Source of the DNA: Chrysaora quinquecirrha
Taxonomy: Eukaryota; Cnidaria; Scyphozoa; Semaeostomeae; Pelagiidae
Length of the DNA: 64,000 nucleotides
NCBI GenBank assembly: GCA_014526335.1
Contig: JACTAT010000113.1
Location: 520,514-584,513 of the forward strand
Direction: 5' to 3'
The position numbers were made by a program, and so were the translations under genes. Below the pieces are notes generated by a model. The model was not told where the DNA came from and made no database searches. It saw nothing but the letters and a program-made list of their open reading frames with translations. Below, piece after piece: positions 24,727-36,700 of this stretch. Within the stretch, counting starts at the first letter, position 1, and each line of letters begins with the position of its first letter.

Positions 24727-27700
24727 ATTAGTTAGATAGTTGGTTAGTTAGTGAGTTAGTTAGTTATTTAGTTAGTTAGTTAGTTAGTTAGCTAGTTATT
24801 TAGATAGTTAGTTAGTTAGTTAGTTAGTTAGAAAGATAGATAGTTAGTAAGCATAGCTTGTAAGTAAATTTAGATAGCTAGCTTATATATTTTTGAATTG
24901 AGGAGGGGGGCTTCCGGCTAGTATATCTGTATGACTGTTGTCTCAATAATTTGGTTATGATTGTAGTTTCTATTATTTCACAGTCCGTTTACTAGCGACT
25001 AGGGCCATAACCTTCAAATTTCATGGCTCTTCACGTCATGTAGGATTTATTGGTATCTTGATTTTATACTGTACTCGCACCGTCATCATTTTTTGACGTA
25101 TCCATAAGCATTAAATGTCAAACGTCAGAATAATGGTACAGCATACCTGAATCGTTGATTATAGTCACTTTGGCAACACTTGGATCTCCAAGTGATGTTG
25201 AACTACTCGGTGATTTCAGAATAACAAAGAAATATCTCTCGTCTGCAGCGCCATTTTCATTTGAATCTTCAATAGGAATTCGTATTGTATTACAATACTC
25301 ATGCTCCATAAATGCCTGGAAAGATAGAGATTAAGAGATTGATAACCTTAGATCAAGTCAATCAATGCTGATGTTGCGTCTGTCTGGTCGTTTCCACTAT
25401 ATAAAATTCTAGTATAGTCTAACTACCTGCGCTTGCTTAGGACATAACGGTTGAGCGGTAAATCAATTTGTTTGACAAGCAATTTTCAGACCTTTGACAA
25501 ACAATGTTTATCATTATGGCAGGGCCTAAGTGTCCCAAGAAATGGATTGAACTGTCCCTTAAAGTTCATACACTAAGTGTGTCCACTACTTAAAAATAAC
25601 TCACAAGAGAATTTGCAGTGGCATTAAAGACACTTGTGTATCGTATTATATTGCAATACTCATGCTCCATAAATGCCTAAAAAGATAGATATTACATGAT
25701 TTATAAGCTTAGACCAGCATGATTAATGCAGATGTTGCAATTGTCAGTAGCCTACTCTAAAGATCGTGGCTCGAACCTACAACATTTTCGTTGCGATTCC
25801 TTCCGTTGCAACTAACGCTAGCCACCACACCAGAGAGATACGTGGTATCGAATTTTACAGGTCTACGAAAATATACAGAGAGATGCCAGGGAGGAATCAT
25901 AAATCTTTCACCTACCAGATTTCCTTCAGTATGTGTGTAATCTTGTCCCTGCTTTGCAGTTCCATCTCGAGTCTCAAACCAAACACTAGAAGCTGATCCC
26001 AACTCTATCAGACTAAGACGAGCCCCCGCTTTTCGTATATCAGACATTTCAACATCTGCATCGCAATTAGAATCCTTTCTTGAGTTGTTATTTGCGACCA
26101 GGACGGTACGCGACGGGGGTTTCTCCTCTACAGTTCTCAAACCATGAAAACCAGAATCTGAGTGTGTTAGGCTTCGATGGTGAGGCCATTCGTGAAAACT
26201 TTCTTCAAACTCATCGACGGTTGAAATGCATGTTTTCTGGCTGGTTACGCTATCAGCTGATGATTCTCCTCTGTCTACTAATGTATGGGGCTTTGGACCA
26301 GAAGCCGCCAGCTAGAATAGAAAAGATACACGCTTTTATGAATACTTGGCTTCGGTTTCAGCCTGCCTGTTTCTTATTTTACTCGAAGCGATTTTTAACT
26401 AACTTAGCAACCCCTATCCTTCTCGAAAACATGCTTAAAAAGGGTTTCCGGGCAAGGGCCTCAGGCTGGTGAACGTTGCTTGTGCGTATCTCAGATAGTT
26501 TCAGAGATACCAAAACAATTTTGACCCAAATTGCAGCATGGTATTTCTTATAAAGGTTGTTCTTACAAAAAAGTTAAAATTTATCAGTTAAAAGTTATTA
26601 GTCAAACGTGAAATAAGTACCTTGAAGTACAAAAAACATAGCTTACAATTAATCCAGAAGCTGAAGCCTTTTTTGCTGCCTCGACGATATGGCTAAAACC
26701 AATCACCTTTTTCCTGTGAAAAATTAAGTCAACAAAGTCACGGAATTAGAAGTGAATAAAGTCTTGAACAACTGTCAATTAATGGTCTTTTGAGCAGAAA
26801 TGCCGGAGTTTTCGCTTCCCGAAAATCCTAGAAAAACTCCGACACAATTGATAGTTCCTTTTTAAGGGAATTATAGGACGCCCTTTCCAAATGATGGCAT
26901 TTCTTAGACAGCTTTGGGCCTCAAACGGTTTCCACAGCCATTTTGAACTCCATTCCAATTTATGGCTCACTTTTAAAAATAAAAATGAACTCTCCAAATC
27001 GTGTGAAAACTGGCAAATATTCTACTGTCTATTGGGCCAGTTAGACCAGTTCCCTCTTGGTTCCGTTCTTTACCGTTTCCCTTCTGGAAGGGGTCTTAGT
27101 TACTACTCTTGTAGATAACTGTTTTTCTCTAAGGTCAGGCCAGGCAAAACAATCAAACATTGTTTGTGAAACATCTGAAATCTGCTTATCAAACAAAACG
27201 TTTGACCGTCTGGCTAAGTCGCAAAGCAGTGCTGGTCAAAAATTATTTGCTTATGAAAACCACAAATGCTTTAAAAGTTTTTCATAAACATTGCTAAGGA
27301 AATTCTCCTTTTGAAACAATACTTGGTTTTGTGGCGTGAGCAAACAATCAAACAATCTTTGAAAAGCAAATCTAGAATGTTTGACTACCATTGTTTGATC
27401 GTTTGACCTAGGCCTTAGTCTTTGCTAATTAATCATATATGTGTTTAGTTTCTTCATTTCATTACCTTCTTTTCAGATGATAAAGAACGCTGATTCTCAA
27501 TTCTCTGGAGCGCTGTACGACCGAATAACTAGCTGATGAAAATGCGAAGGAGCCAAGCAAAGACTCTACAAAGGAAAGCAAAGGTAAAGACCTGGCCAAA
27601 CAATCAAACATTGCTCGTCAAACATTTGAGATTTGCTTCTTCAACACAATGTTTGACCACATCACAAAACACTGCCTGTCAAACATTTCTTGTTTGATAC

Positions 27701-30700
27701 AAGCAAAGAATGTTTTTGTAGTTTTTCAAAATCATTGCTCAAGGAATCCTGCTTGTCAAGCAATGTTTTGCGACGTGGCAAAACACTCAACATTGCTTGT
27801 GAAGCAAAATCTCAAATGTTTGACGACTAACAATGTTTGATCGTTTTTCAAGGGCCTAAGACAATAGTTTTACTTCAACGAAAGATACAGGGGATGCACT
27901 CGGTAATACCTGTGAGTGAAATTGGGGCTGGTCTCAGAACATATATTAGTAGGAGCCATAAAAATAATCAACAAAAACAAACTCAGAAATCGATTATTGT
28001 AAAATGCAGCTTCGGTGGAAATCAATCTCGATGAAATTGCTTTATTGCTGCATTCAAGTTCAAAGTGTAATTAGCACCCCCCCCCCCCTCCTTCTCGACT
28101 AGGCCCCCTTGTCAATTCACTCGAGTTTTGACAACAGCAACATTTCTTTTGGATCATTCTTGACTGGAATGGAAGGGAAAGTAAAAGCAGTCAACAGAAC
28201 TTTTTATATAAGCCCCCCTCCAGTTAGGCCGATCCAAAAGTTGTCCCAAGTTTATGTAAGTCTCTGTGGGGGTTAATCGAGGACTAACGGTTGTGTTGTT
28301 CAGTAAAGTTCTGAGAGAGAACATACCTTGATCTGCACTTGCATTATGTGTACCAGCATCACATTTCTGAGCATCTTCTTTTAATGCTTGCCCTACGATA
28401 TCAGACTTTGCTTCCGTTGGTACATGCTTGCCATTGATGAGCGATCGTATTGCGGCATGCCGAAACCTGCAGAAGAACATAAAGTGGTTCAAACATATCT
28501 ACGACTAACATTACTGATTACAAGATAGCCAAAATAGGGTTCTTGCTTTTCCTAATGAATACCTCACTACAAGAATGCACAATTACTAATTTAAATTGAT
28601 TTGGAGACGGCAAGGTCTGCGTTTCACGAGCTTGGACTCGCGAGGAGAGCCTTGGGCTGTATGACTTGGAGAGTTACTTACTCGGCGACTTCACTGAGGC
28701 TTATATGTCACTGGAAACGTCGTTGGTTCGAATCCCATCTTATTATGGTATGGTATGGCAAAAGAAGCTACTGTATAGAAAAAGTGTTCGTACACCTCTG
28801 ACTAGACTTACTACATGAATCATAGTTATCGCTATTGAATTGAATTGCTGGACGCTAAAACTAACTGAAGCGAACAACAACGATATCAATTCAATTCAGT
28901 GTGAGCGAAAGTTAAGGACTTGGGAAGCAAGTCTAACCTTGGACTACCAAACCGAAATTCTTTTGGCTACCTTTCTGTATCCTGCGCTATCCTGATTGGT
29001 TTTCAAAACACAATATCAATCCAGCTTCATATTTCTGGTTGGCACATTTTGATTCACATTTCGTTATGGTAGACTATTCTGGCCTATTCCTAATATTAAA
29101 ACTCTGAGGAGTTTCAATAAACAAGCTTATAGTATCTTAAAAAAGGCATTTTAAATACTGTAAAAGAATGATGAAGGCGAATATTTTACCTTGCACGAGC
29201 TAGACTTTTGTTTTCATTTGGTTCCATGTAATGTTTTATTCCTTCTACAATATCCTTAGCAGTTGTGTTCTTCGTCGTCTCATGATCTTTAACATAACTG
29301 ACAATATTTCTAAAGAAGAAAACAAATAAAAAATGAAATTAGAATAGAGAGAGCAGGGTACTGCCAGAGAGTTGTTATCATAAAGTAGCTTCAAACCTTG
29401 CTGAAAATATTGGGGGGTACTATGTTAAAATTTGTGGGGTTCCACGCCCTTCAAGCGATCGGAAAACGTGGCCAACGCCCATTCTAAATCATCCTAAGAT
29501 GAAAAGAAGCAAGCAAAGATCAACTATTTACTACTAACTTGCAAAAATTATCCCACTGACAGATATAACAACGACGTAACAACGACGAAAAGTTTTTGAA
29601 ATTTACTGCATTCAAAAATTAAAGACCGTGTTTTTGTGACAGTCTTTTGATTGCTAACAGCACAAAATCATGCGATGTTTCACACGATGCCACTGTGACT
29701 GGTAAAGTTGCGCTGATTTTCACCAATGCATACAATGTCGGGAGAAGTGAGCTCATTCCACTTTTGCTGAAAATCTTGCCCCCCCCCAGCGAATATTATT
29801 ACGGGATTTCGAAGAATTTGAAAATTGATGTCTGAGAGAACTGGGGTGGACATGTCCACCACAGTCCACCCCGTGGTGACGCCACTGTATTTCTCCAAAC
29901 CTTGGTTTTTATAGTCCTCTCAGTTCGTTAACATATGCAAAAGGATTGTGCAATAAGAGATTTTCAGAGGGGCCTTGGGCTTTTGCTCCCCTTCCATCTA
30001 CGTCTCTCCTTTCCCCTTCCATCTACGTCTCTTTTCCAGAGGCGGATCCAGATAGTAGCAACCGTAGCAGATGCTACAGTCAGATTTTCAAGAGTAAAAT
30101 TTTCATACTGCTTTGGATAAGTTGCTGTTAGAAGTCTGTAAAAAGTAAAATATATCTACTTTTTTTGGAAGCCTTTACTTAAATTTTGAAGCCATAAAAA
30201 TGTCCCATTTTCTCTTCTCGTCATTCTGTTGACCCACAAGCAACTTTTTCAAAGCAAGCGGAATGAGGGTACAAGGCTAAACTGCTGGGCTCGTGACAAA
30301 CAGCTGGTCCTTTTCTAGCCTCCAAACGCAAGCCGATAACCGTCCAATATAACTTTGCGGCTTGTGTACCAAAAGTCGCGGGAATGATAGTGAATTTAAA
30401 TTAGACCGTAGCAAACCAATGAAATAAATGCTTCAACCGTAGCAAGCCAATTAGAATTTCGCAGTAGAACAATCGCGCTGTTGTTATCACTGCTCACATA
30501 GTGCGCAAATTTTGATGTGAGTGTAGCAAACCAATCACGAAAGAGCTTGACTGTAGCAAGCCAATCAGGAAAGCCGAAATCTCGATCTGTCAACTCCGTG
30601 CTGTCAATCATTTCACGCAAGGGTACAAGGCAAAGAATTTCTGAGAATTTCGCAATAACCAACATGGCGGATGCCAGTACCGAACTTGAGTCAGAGAACG

Positions 30701-33700
30701 TATGGTTGAACCAACTTCTCCGGTTATTCTGTGAAAACGATGATTCCAAATATCTTCAGGTTGAAGAAATAAAACAAAGATGTGTAATAAGAATTCAAAA
30801 AATGGTTACAAGTAAAGGAATCAACCAAAATGTTCACTTATGCAAATTTTCATCTTTGCAATTCCCCAAACACTTGAAGCCAAGATGCCGAAACTAGGAA
30901 CCTATCCAGTAAGCATAACAATCTTTTCATATTTCACTTGCTTATTACTATATCAAACTATTTCTAATGTTAGCAGGTTTAAACAGGCAGGGATACCTCT
31001 ATCTATAGATACATCTAGGGCCTCTTATGCTTACTGGATAGGCCAACTCCCACCCCCACCCTAAGTTAATATAATAGACAATTTGGATTTGTAGGTGCTA
31101 GAAATATTATATCTACTCTAAACATCCAACTAATTTATAGTAAGTGTGCATTCTGAGCTGGATTTTTCTAGAAGTGTAGTAAAATACCTATATTGTTAAG
31201 ATATCAATGGTAATTAAGAAATCAGAAAATAGGGCGTGGCCTTCATTCTCCGAGAGACTGAAGGGCGTGGTCAGCCCAGACCCCCAATTTTCTGCTACAG
31301 TCAGATTTTCTACTGGATCCGCCTCTGCTTTTCCCCTTCCATCTACGTCTCTCCTTTCCCCTTCCATATTTTCTTTCCCCTTCCATCTACGTCTCTCCTT
31401 TCCCTTCCATCTACGTCTCTCCTTTCCCCTTCCATATACGTCTCTCCTTTCCCCTTCCATCTACGTCTCTCCTTTCCCCTTCCATCTACGTCTCTCCTTT
31501 CCCCTTCCATCTACGTGTCTCCTTATAACAAAAGAGTAAAAAACAACGCACCTCAAGTTTCTATGGCTGATCTTACGCCCTGGTGATGTCGATGTAACCT
31601 CGGTGTCGAAATTGAAGGAGCCTCGTCCACTTGCAGGCTGCACACCAATGATATGAGACTATAGGAAAAGAAATGAATATGTCAGAAATTACACCCTGAT
31701 TTAACCTTGCAACCCTGGCAAAAGCAATAGTAATACTTTTAAATTCAGGAGGTAAACTAAGTCACTTTTACTTATTTTTTTTTAATAAGCAACTGCCCAA
31801 TAAGCAATTAGGGCTGGAATTTTGTTACAGTTTTTGTTAGAGCTTTCTTTATACAGTTCATCATTGCAAACTTGTCATTTACATTGAAAAGCAAGAAAAG
31901 AGCCAAAAAAAGAGTTTTTAGGGGATACCAGTCATTCTGTGAGGGCAGAAATACTAGATAATTCAAGCAACTTTGAGAGCTGGACCAAATGTCCAGTTGC
32001 TTATTGAAAAAATGTGCACCCGAGGAAATACGGTACTAGACTAAATACCCAAATCAGTTTCAGTGATCTCGATTTGGCGTTTGTCTCGTTTTCATGAGAA
32101 TGAAATATGTCTGATAGTCTGGGTTGACAGTTGTTTAACAGCGTTTATTCATGTACATATGACAAAAAGAAGGCATATAGGCTTTTAGTAAATAACTGAG
32201 AAAATAAAAAGAAGAAATGAACAGTCAATAAATGTTGACTGGAAACCATTCGTTCTGGAAACCAACAGTTTCAATGACAAAAATAACAGTGATACTTAAG
32301 AAACTACTTTTCTTAAGGCCAGCCTACTTCTATTGAATATGCAACGTTCGTAATGTTAAATATGTTAACAATAAAAGATGAAAAATTGTGAAAACAATTC
32401 ACTCAGCAAGGGTATAAGCTTTCTGTTGTTATTCCAACCCACGTTAGACTGTTTAAGAGTGTTCAGTTCACTTTTAAAATGAAGTTTCTCTGTGAATTGC
32501 TGTGAGATACGGTTGCAAACCAAAGAATGGATATGCTTAAAGATATACGAAATTAACAAACATAATTTGTTACAGAGGTGCAAAAACACGGAACAGAACG
32601 AAAGTAATCTAAAGAATGGACCAAAGAAGTCTGCCGCAAGCAACAAAAAAGCGCCTAGGAGCGGTGCAGAGGCGCCCAAAAAACAGAAAAGAAAAAAGCG
32701 GGGTGGTAGGATCATCCTTCAGCACAAAAAACGAACCCGTAGAAAAGTACAGAACTACCCCCAAACCCAGAGAGAAAAAGCCCTCGGCCAGCTTAAAGCA
32801 GAATTTCCGCTTAAACCAGAACATGACAGTCTGTAGCGCGGAGCAGAACAGCCTATAAAGCGCAAAAGAAATCGCAAAGCATGAAACAAGATAACCTTTA
32901 GAAAGAAGCAGAAAAGTTTAAAAGGAACGTTTACGATCACACGGTAATTGACTAGACATAATTGACCGGAGGAAGGCCAGTTAGAACCGCAAATAGGGTA
33001 TCTCATGCTCATGCCACACCCAAGACATGCCTGTTTTCATTATCAACGAGAAAGGTTTGCAACTGGATGATTTTTTGCCTGGGGTGGGGGGTTGAATACT
33101 TCTCCAGGCTATAGATTGTTCAACCCCTTAGACATGCAGGATCGTGACGCATACATAGAAAAATTTAGTTGTACGAAGAAGAGAATAAAGTTAAACATAG
33201 ACACAGGAGGATAGCCCCTAACACAGAGTTGAATTGAATTACCTCTATTATAGAGCAGAACAGGTTCGTAATACAGCGAGGACAATTTGTTCCTAAAAGC
33301 AACAGTGCTGCAATATGCATAAAGAAGCCTAGCTCTGAGGGGGTGATAGGTGTTTTTGTAGCAAGAGAGCAAGGCCTAAAACGGGCAGGGAGTATGCAGG
33401 CATTAGTAGAAAGCACAGGAGCTTGGGAGCAGTGAGCAAGCAGATTTCTGGAGAGGAGACTACTCAGAGCACAAGAGGTTAATTCTGACGGGAGCAGGGT
33501 CCTTGTTGAGAAGAGAGAAAGAAAGCAACTACCTCCCTATCAGAGAGCCTTGATTCAAAGCAAGATGAAAATTTCTAGTCTCTTCGGTTTCTTGGTAACT
33601 GAAAGTTCGCAGGTTGTAATATACAGAGGGCAGAGCAGTGCAGCTGACGAATTATAGCAGCAAACATCGAAAGCAAAGAACAGTTATGGGTAATTAATAC

Positions 33701-36700
33701 TCTTCTAAAATCTAAATAATTCAGGACTGAATGCTATGGTTCCATGGGAAAACAGACACGCCCAAACATATGGAACGGAGAGTATTATGCAACTCCAGAA
33801 AGCAGCTGAAAGGCCCAAAACAACAAATAAAGCAATTCCATTAAAGTTCGACTTTCATCGAGCAATAGAATTGACTTGTGAAAAAGAAAAAGTTTTATTT
33901 TCGGTTAAGTACGCAAATGTATGAACTAACTCTACAGCTGGTTAGCTAAAAGTACAATTTCATTTCGTAGTTCATGCTTAGCTCTTGTCAAAAACGATGG
34001 GATAATAAGTCTAAGTTATTAACCAAGTCAAAGAAAGCGTGATATAACGAAGGACTGACTAATTGATTCATAGGTAGGAACCATGTGTATTTTAAGAGGT
34101 TTTTCTGGAGTTGTTCACAGTTGAAGAAGATTAGTATTATTGATCAGAATTATTATTATTATTATTATATTATTATTATTGATCAGAATTCAACAGGCAG
34201 TAACGGTTTTGCTTTTCACTAGTTTTGCTCACCAAATCAAGTTGCTACCAGGGTTGCTACTGAGTTGCTACGGAGCAAGAACAAATCATTACGCTGTGCA
34301 ATATCAATTAAGGGAGGGCATAGAAATACATTGGAAATCCTTCTATTTTAATGGAAATCTCGTACATCTTTTTGAAGAATGAAATGCCCCTCGACTTGTT
34401 TGACACGAGCCCTTGTGTGAATGAGAGGTTCTAGCGTGTAGCTTTTAACCCAAGATCGAGCATATAATCAAAATTAATTAATATATCTTCAGTCTGGTGT
34501 TCAATTCGATAAATTTTTTTCTATGTGGGATTTTCTAGTAGGTATTGTCTCAAAATGACGAAAAGCAAAGCTTCTTGACCATCAGACAGTTATCACCTGC
34601 GGTGCTCTATTTGATCAGATGCGGCATACGAGTAGTTCAGTTTTATGATATTCAAAGTTCAATTCTTTTCATAAATCTCCTGGCAGGCACCATTGTTCAT
34701 TTTCAACCACATAAACATCTGCAAGCAGCCAATACCACGAAAAACAACATACTAAAACATGGAATACAGTGCCAACATCAGACGCCTTGATCAAAACAAG
34801 AAATGCACAAAAACCCGGAACACAATCTGGAGCAGATCAGTCCCATAAAATGTGTACATGATAAGCGACTAAACTAACCAGCAGAAATGGAAATATTCTG
34901 CAAACCCACAAGCGCTCCCTGACTTCAAGCATTCATCTTGGCTTGATGTACTCCGAGAATGATTTGATCAAATCAAACCAACAAACAAGCATATTATGAT
35001 AGTGACAGTGATTCACCCACCAACCAGAACGAGAACGCATTGACAAACACTATCGGGAAACAGCGCTCCCTTCTCAAAAACTAGAGCGTATCCGCTATCT
35101 ACCGAAGTGCTACAGAAAATAACTTCTCAATATAAATATTTTCTTCCTATTGACTATGCTTCAAAGAGTTCTTTTCTATTGTCTACACTTCTAGTAGACT
35201 AGTTTTACCAAGTTCTCTCTTGAAATTACGAAGCTCCTAATGAAAGTGTTTCTTTGATGGAAGGGGGATATGCACACCTAAAGCAGACTATAGGCAAAGG
35301 TCTCTAGCTTCTTTCATGGTCCGCTCTAAGCAAAAGAGGGAGTAGCCGAGTAGTTATCCCGTCGTTATACAGTTATACCGAAGTACAATGATCTAAGTTC
35401 GGATTGCACACGGTATAATGGTTCGAGAATGCCTGGCCAGCAAGCAAAAGCCATTAGTTATCTGAATAAGTACTACATTGTAAGACTGGAAACATCATTA
35501 AAGCTCCTTGCACCTCAAATGCTTTCTCAGAATTTCGCACATGCTCTGCTGCTACAAAGGCGAGAACTAAGCGACCAGAAAGATAAAGGCGATTAACAAA
35601 TGTCCACTACTCTGTGGGTCATATTCGTTAGTTCGAGAAAAAACTAAGGTATTTCTTTGAAAACAATGGGATTTTTCTCCTAAGGTTGTGCTAGATTTCC
35701 AAGGCATGAATTCCCGTCTCGATGGTGCTGTTGTGTCGTGGTGTCATCCAGCTGACTGTGGTGTCAGGAGCTCAGTGTGGTCAGGGTTCGAGCCCAGCCC
35801 CTGTGGTGTCACAGCCAGGATCAAGGTCTCGATTAGTTAACCTACTACTGAGATCCTAGCGACTGGGGCTAAAAAACCATTTCACCTTCACCTTTCACCG
35901 TCTCAATAATTTTATCTATTAACTCGGTATGCTACATCCTCGCAGGATAACGACATTGTATGCTTATAAAGCACCGATTTTTCTCGATTTTCATTAATTT
36001 CCCGCGGCTGTTTTTTCAAAAAGAATTTTCTTTAGACTAAAAGGAAACCGTGTACATGAAACTCAAACTTTTTCAAAATAATTTTCCATTGATCATTTCT
36101 GTTAATTCCGCTAGCTAATTTCCCCATAGTAAAAATTCAGCTTCTTCTGTTTAACGGAGCAATAAAACGAATTGATTCTATGTCGCATCTGTTCAAACAT
36201 TTTCAATCTTTTTAAAACAATTTCCACTTTTGTTGGCAAATTTTAATCAAATTTATTTGATTTCTTCCTATGAATAATGAGTTAAATTTGCTTTCTGAAA
36301 CAACGAAAAAGAGACTCTTTATTTTTACTCTTATTTTTTTCTTTAATATATTCATTAATTTTTCTCTGTATACTTAGCAGAAAATGAACGAATCGGAGAT
36401 TAATTTTTAGCTAATTTCAATTTCCCGAGTTTTTCTTACTCATAAGAGCGGCAAGGCTTACATGCGATGATTGCTAATTAATATGCAGGTACCCATGCCT
36501 TAAACGGCTTGAAAATGCCTTGTCAACCAACAAGAGTATTAGCAATGGACATTTCACTCTTCGAAAACGTGAACTAGATTCCCACCGAAACAAAAAGATT
36601 TCTAAGGGATTTCCTTGAAACCAATAGAATTAACGGCAGTATGTACGTTATTTCCAAGGAGTGAAGACCCCTCCGGTATTACCCCCTAGAAAGTTGTGCA

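Noticed and set aside
24689..24845. Interstitial telomere repeat
   Set aside because: The unit is TTAG with many variants, not TTAGGG or TTAGG; an ordinary tetranucleotide microsatellite is simpler.
28640..28740. Possible tRNA gene (GGTTCGAATCCC near 28725)
   Set aside because: A B-box-like word is present, but I could not draw a consistent cloverleaf or acceptor stem.
31188..31643. Proline/phenylalanine-rich or arginine-rich proteins over the minisatellite
   Set aside because: Frames come from the 25-bp repeat. Only the edge of the minus frame overlaps a real NCX exon (31658-31552), which is annotated there.
32492..32858. Lysine-rich plus-strand frames resembling nuclear proteins
   Set aside because: Low-complexity composition, no recognised domain, no promoter or splice evidence, and located in an NCX intron.
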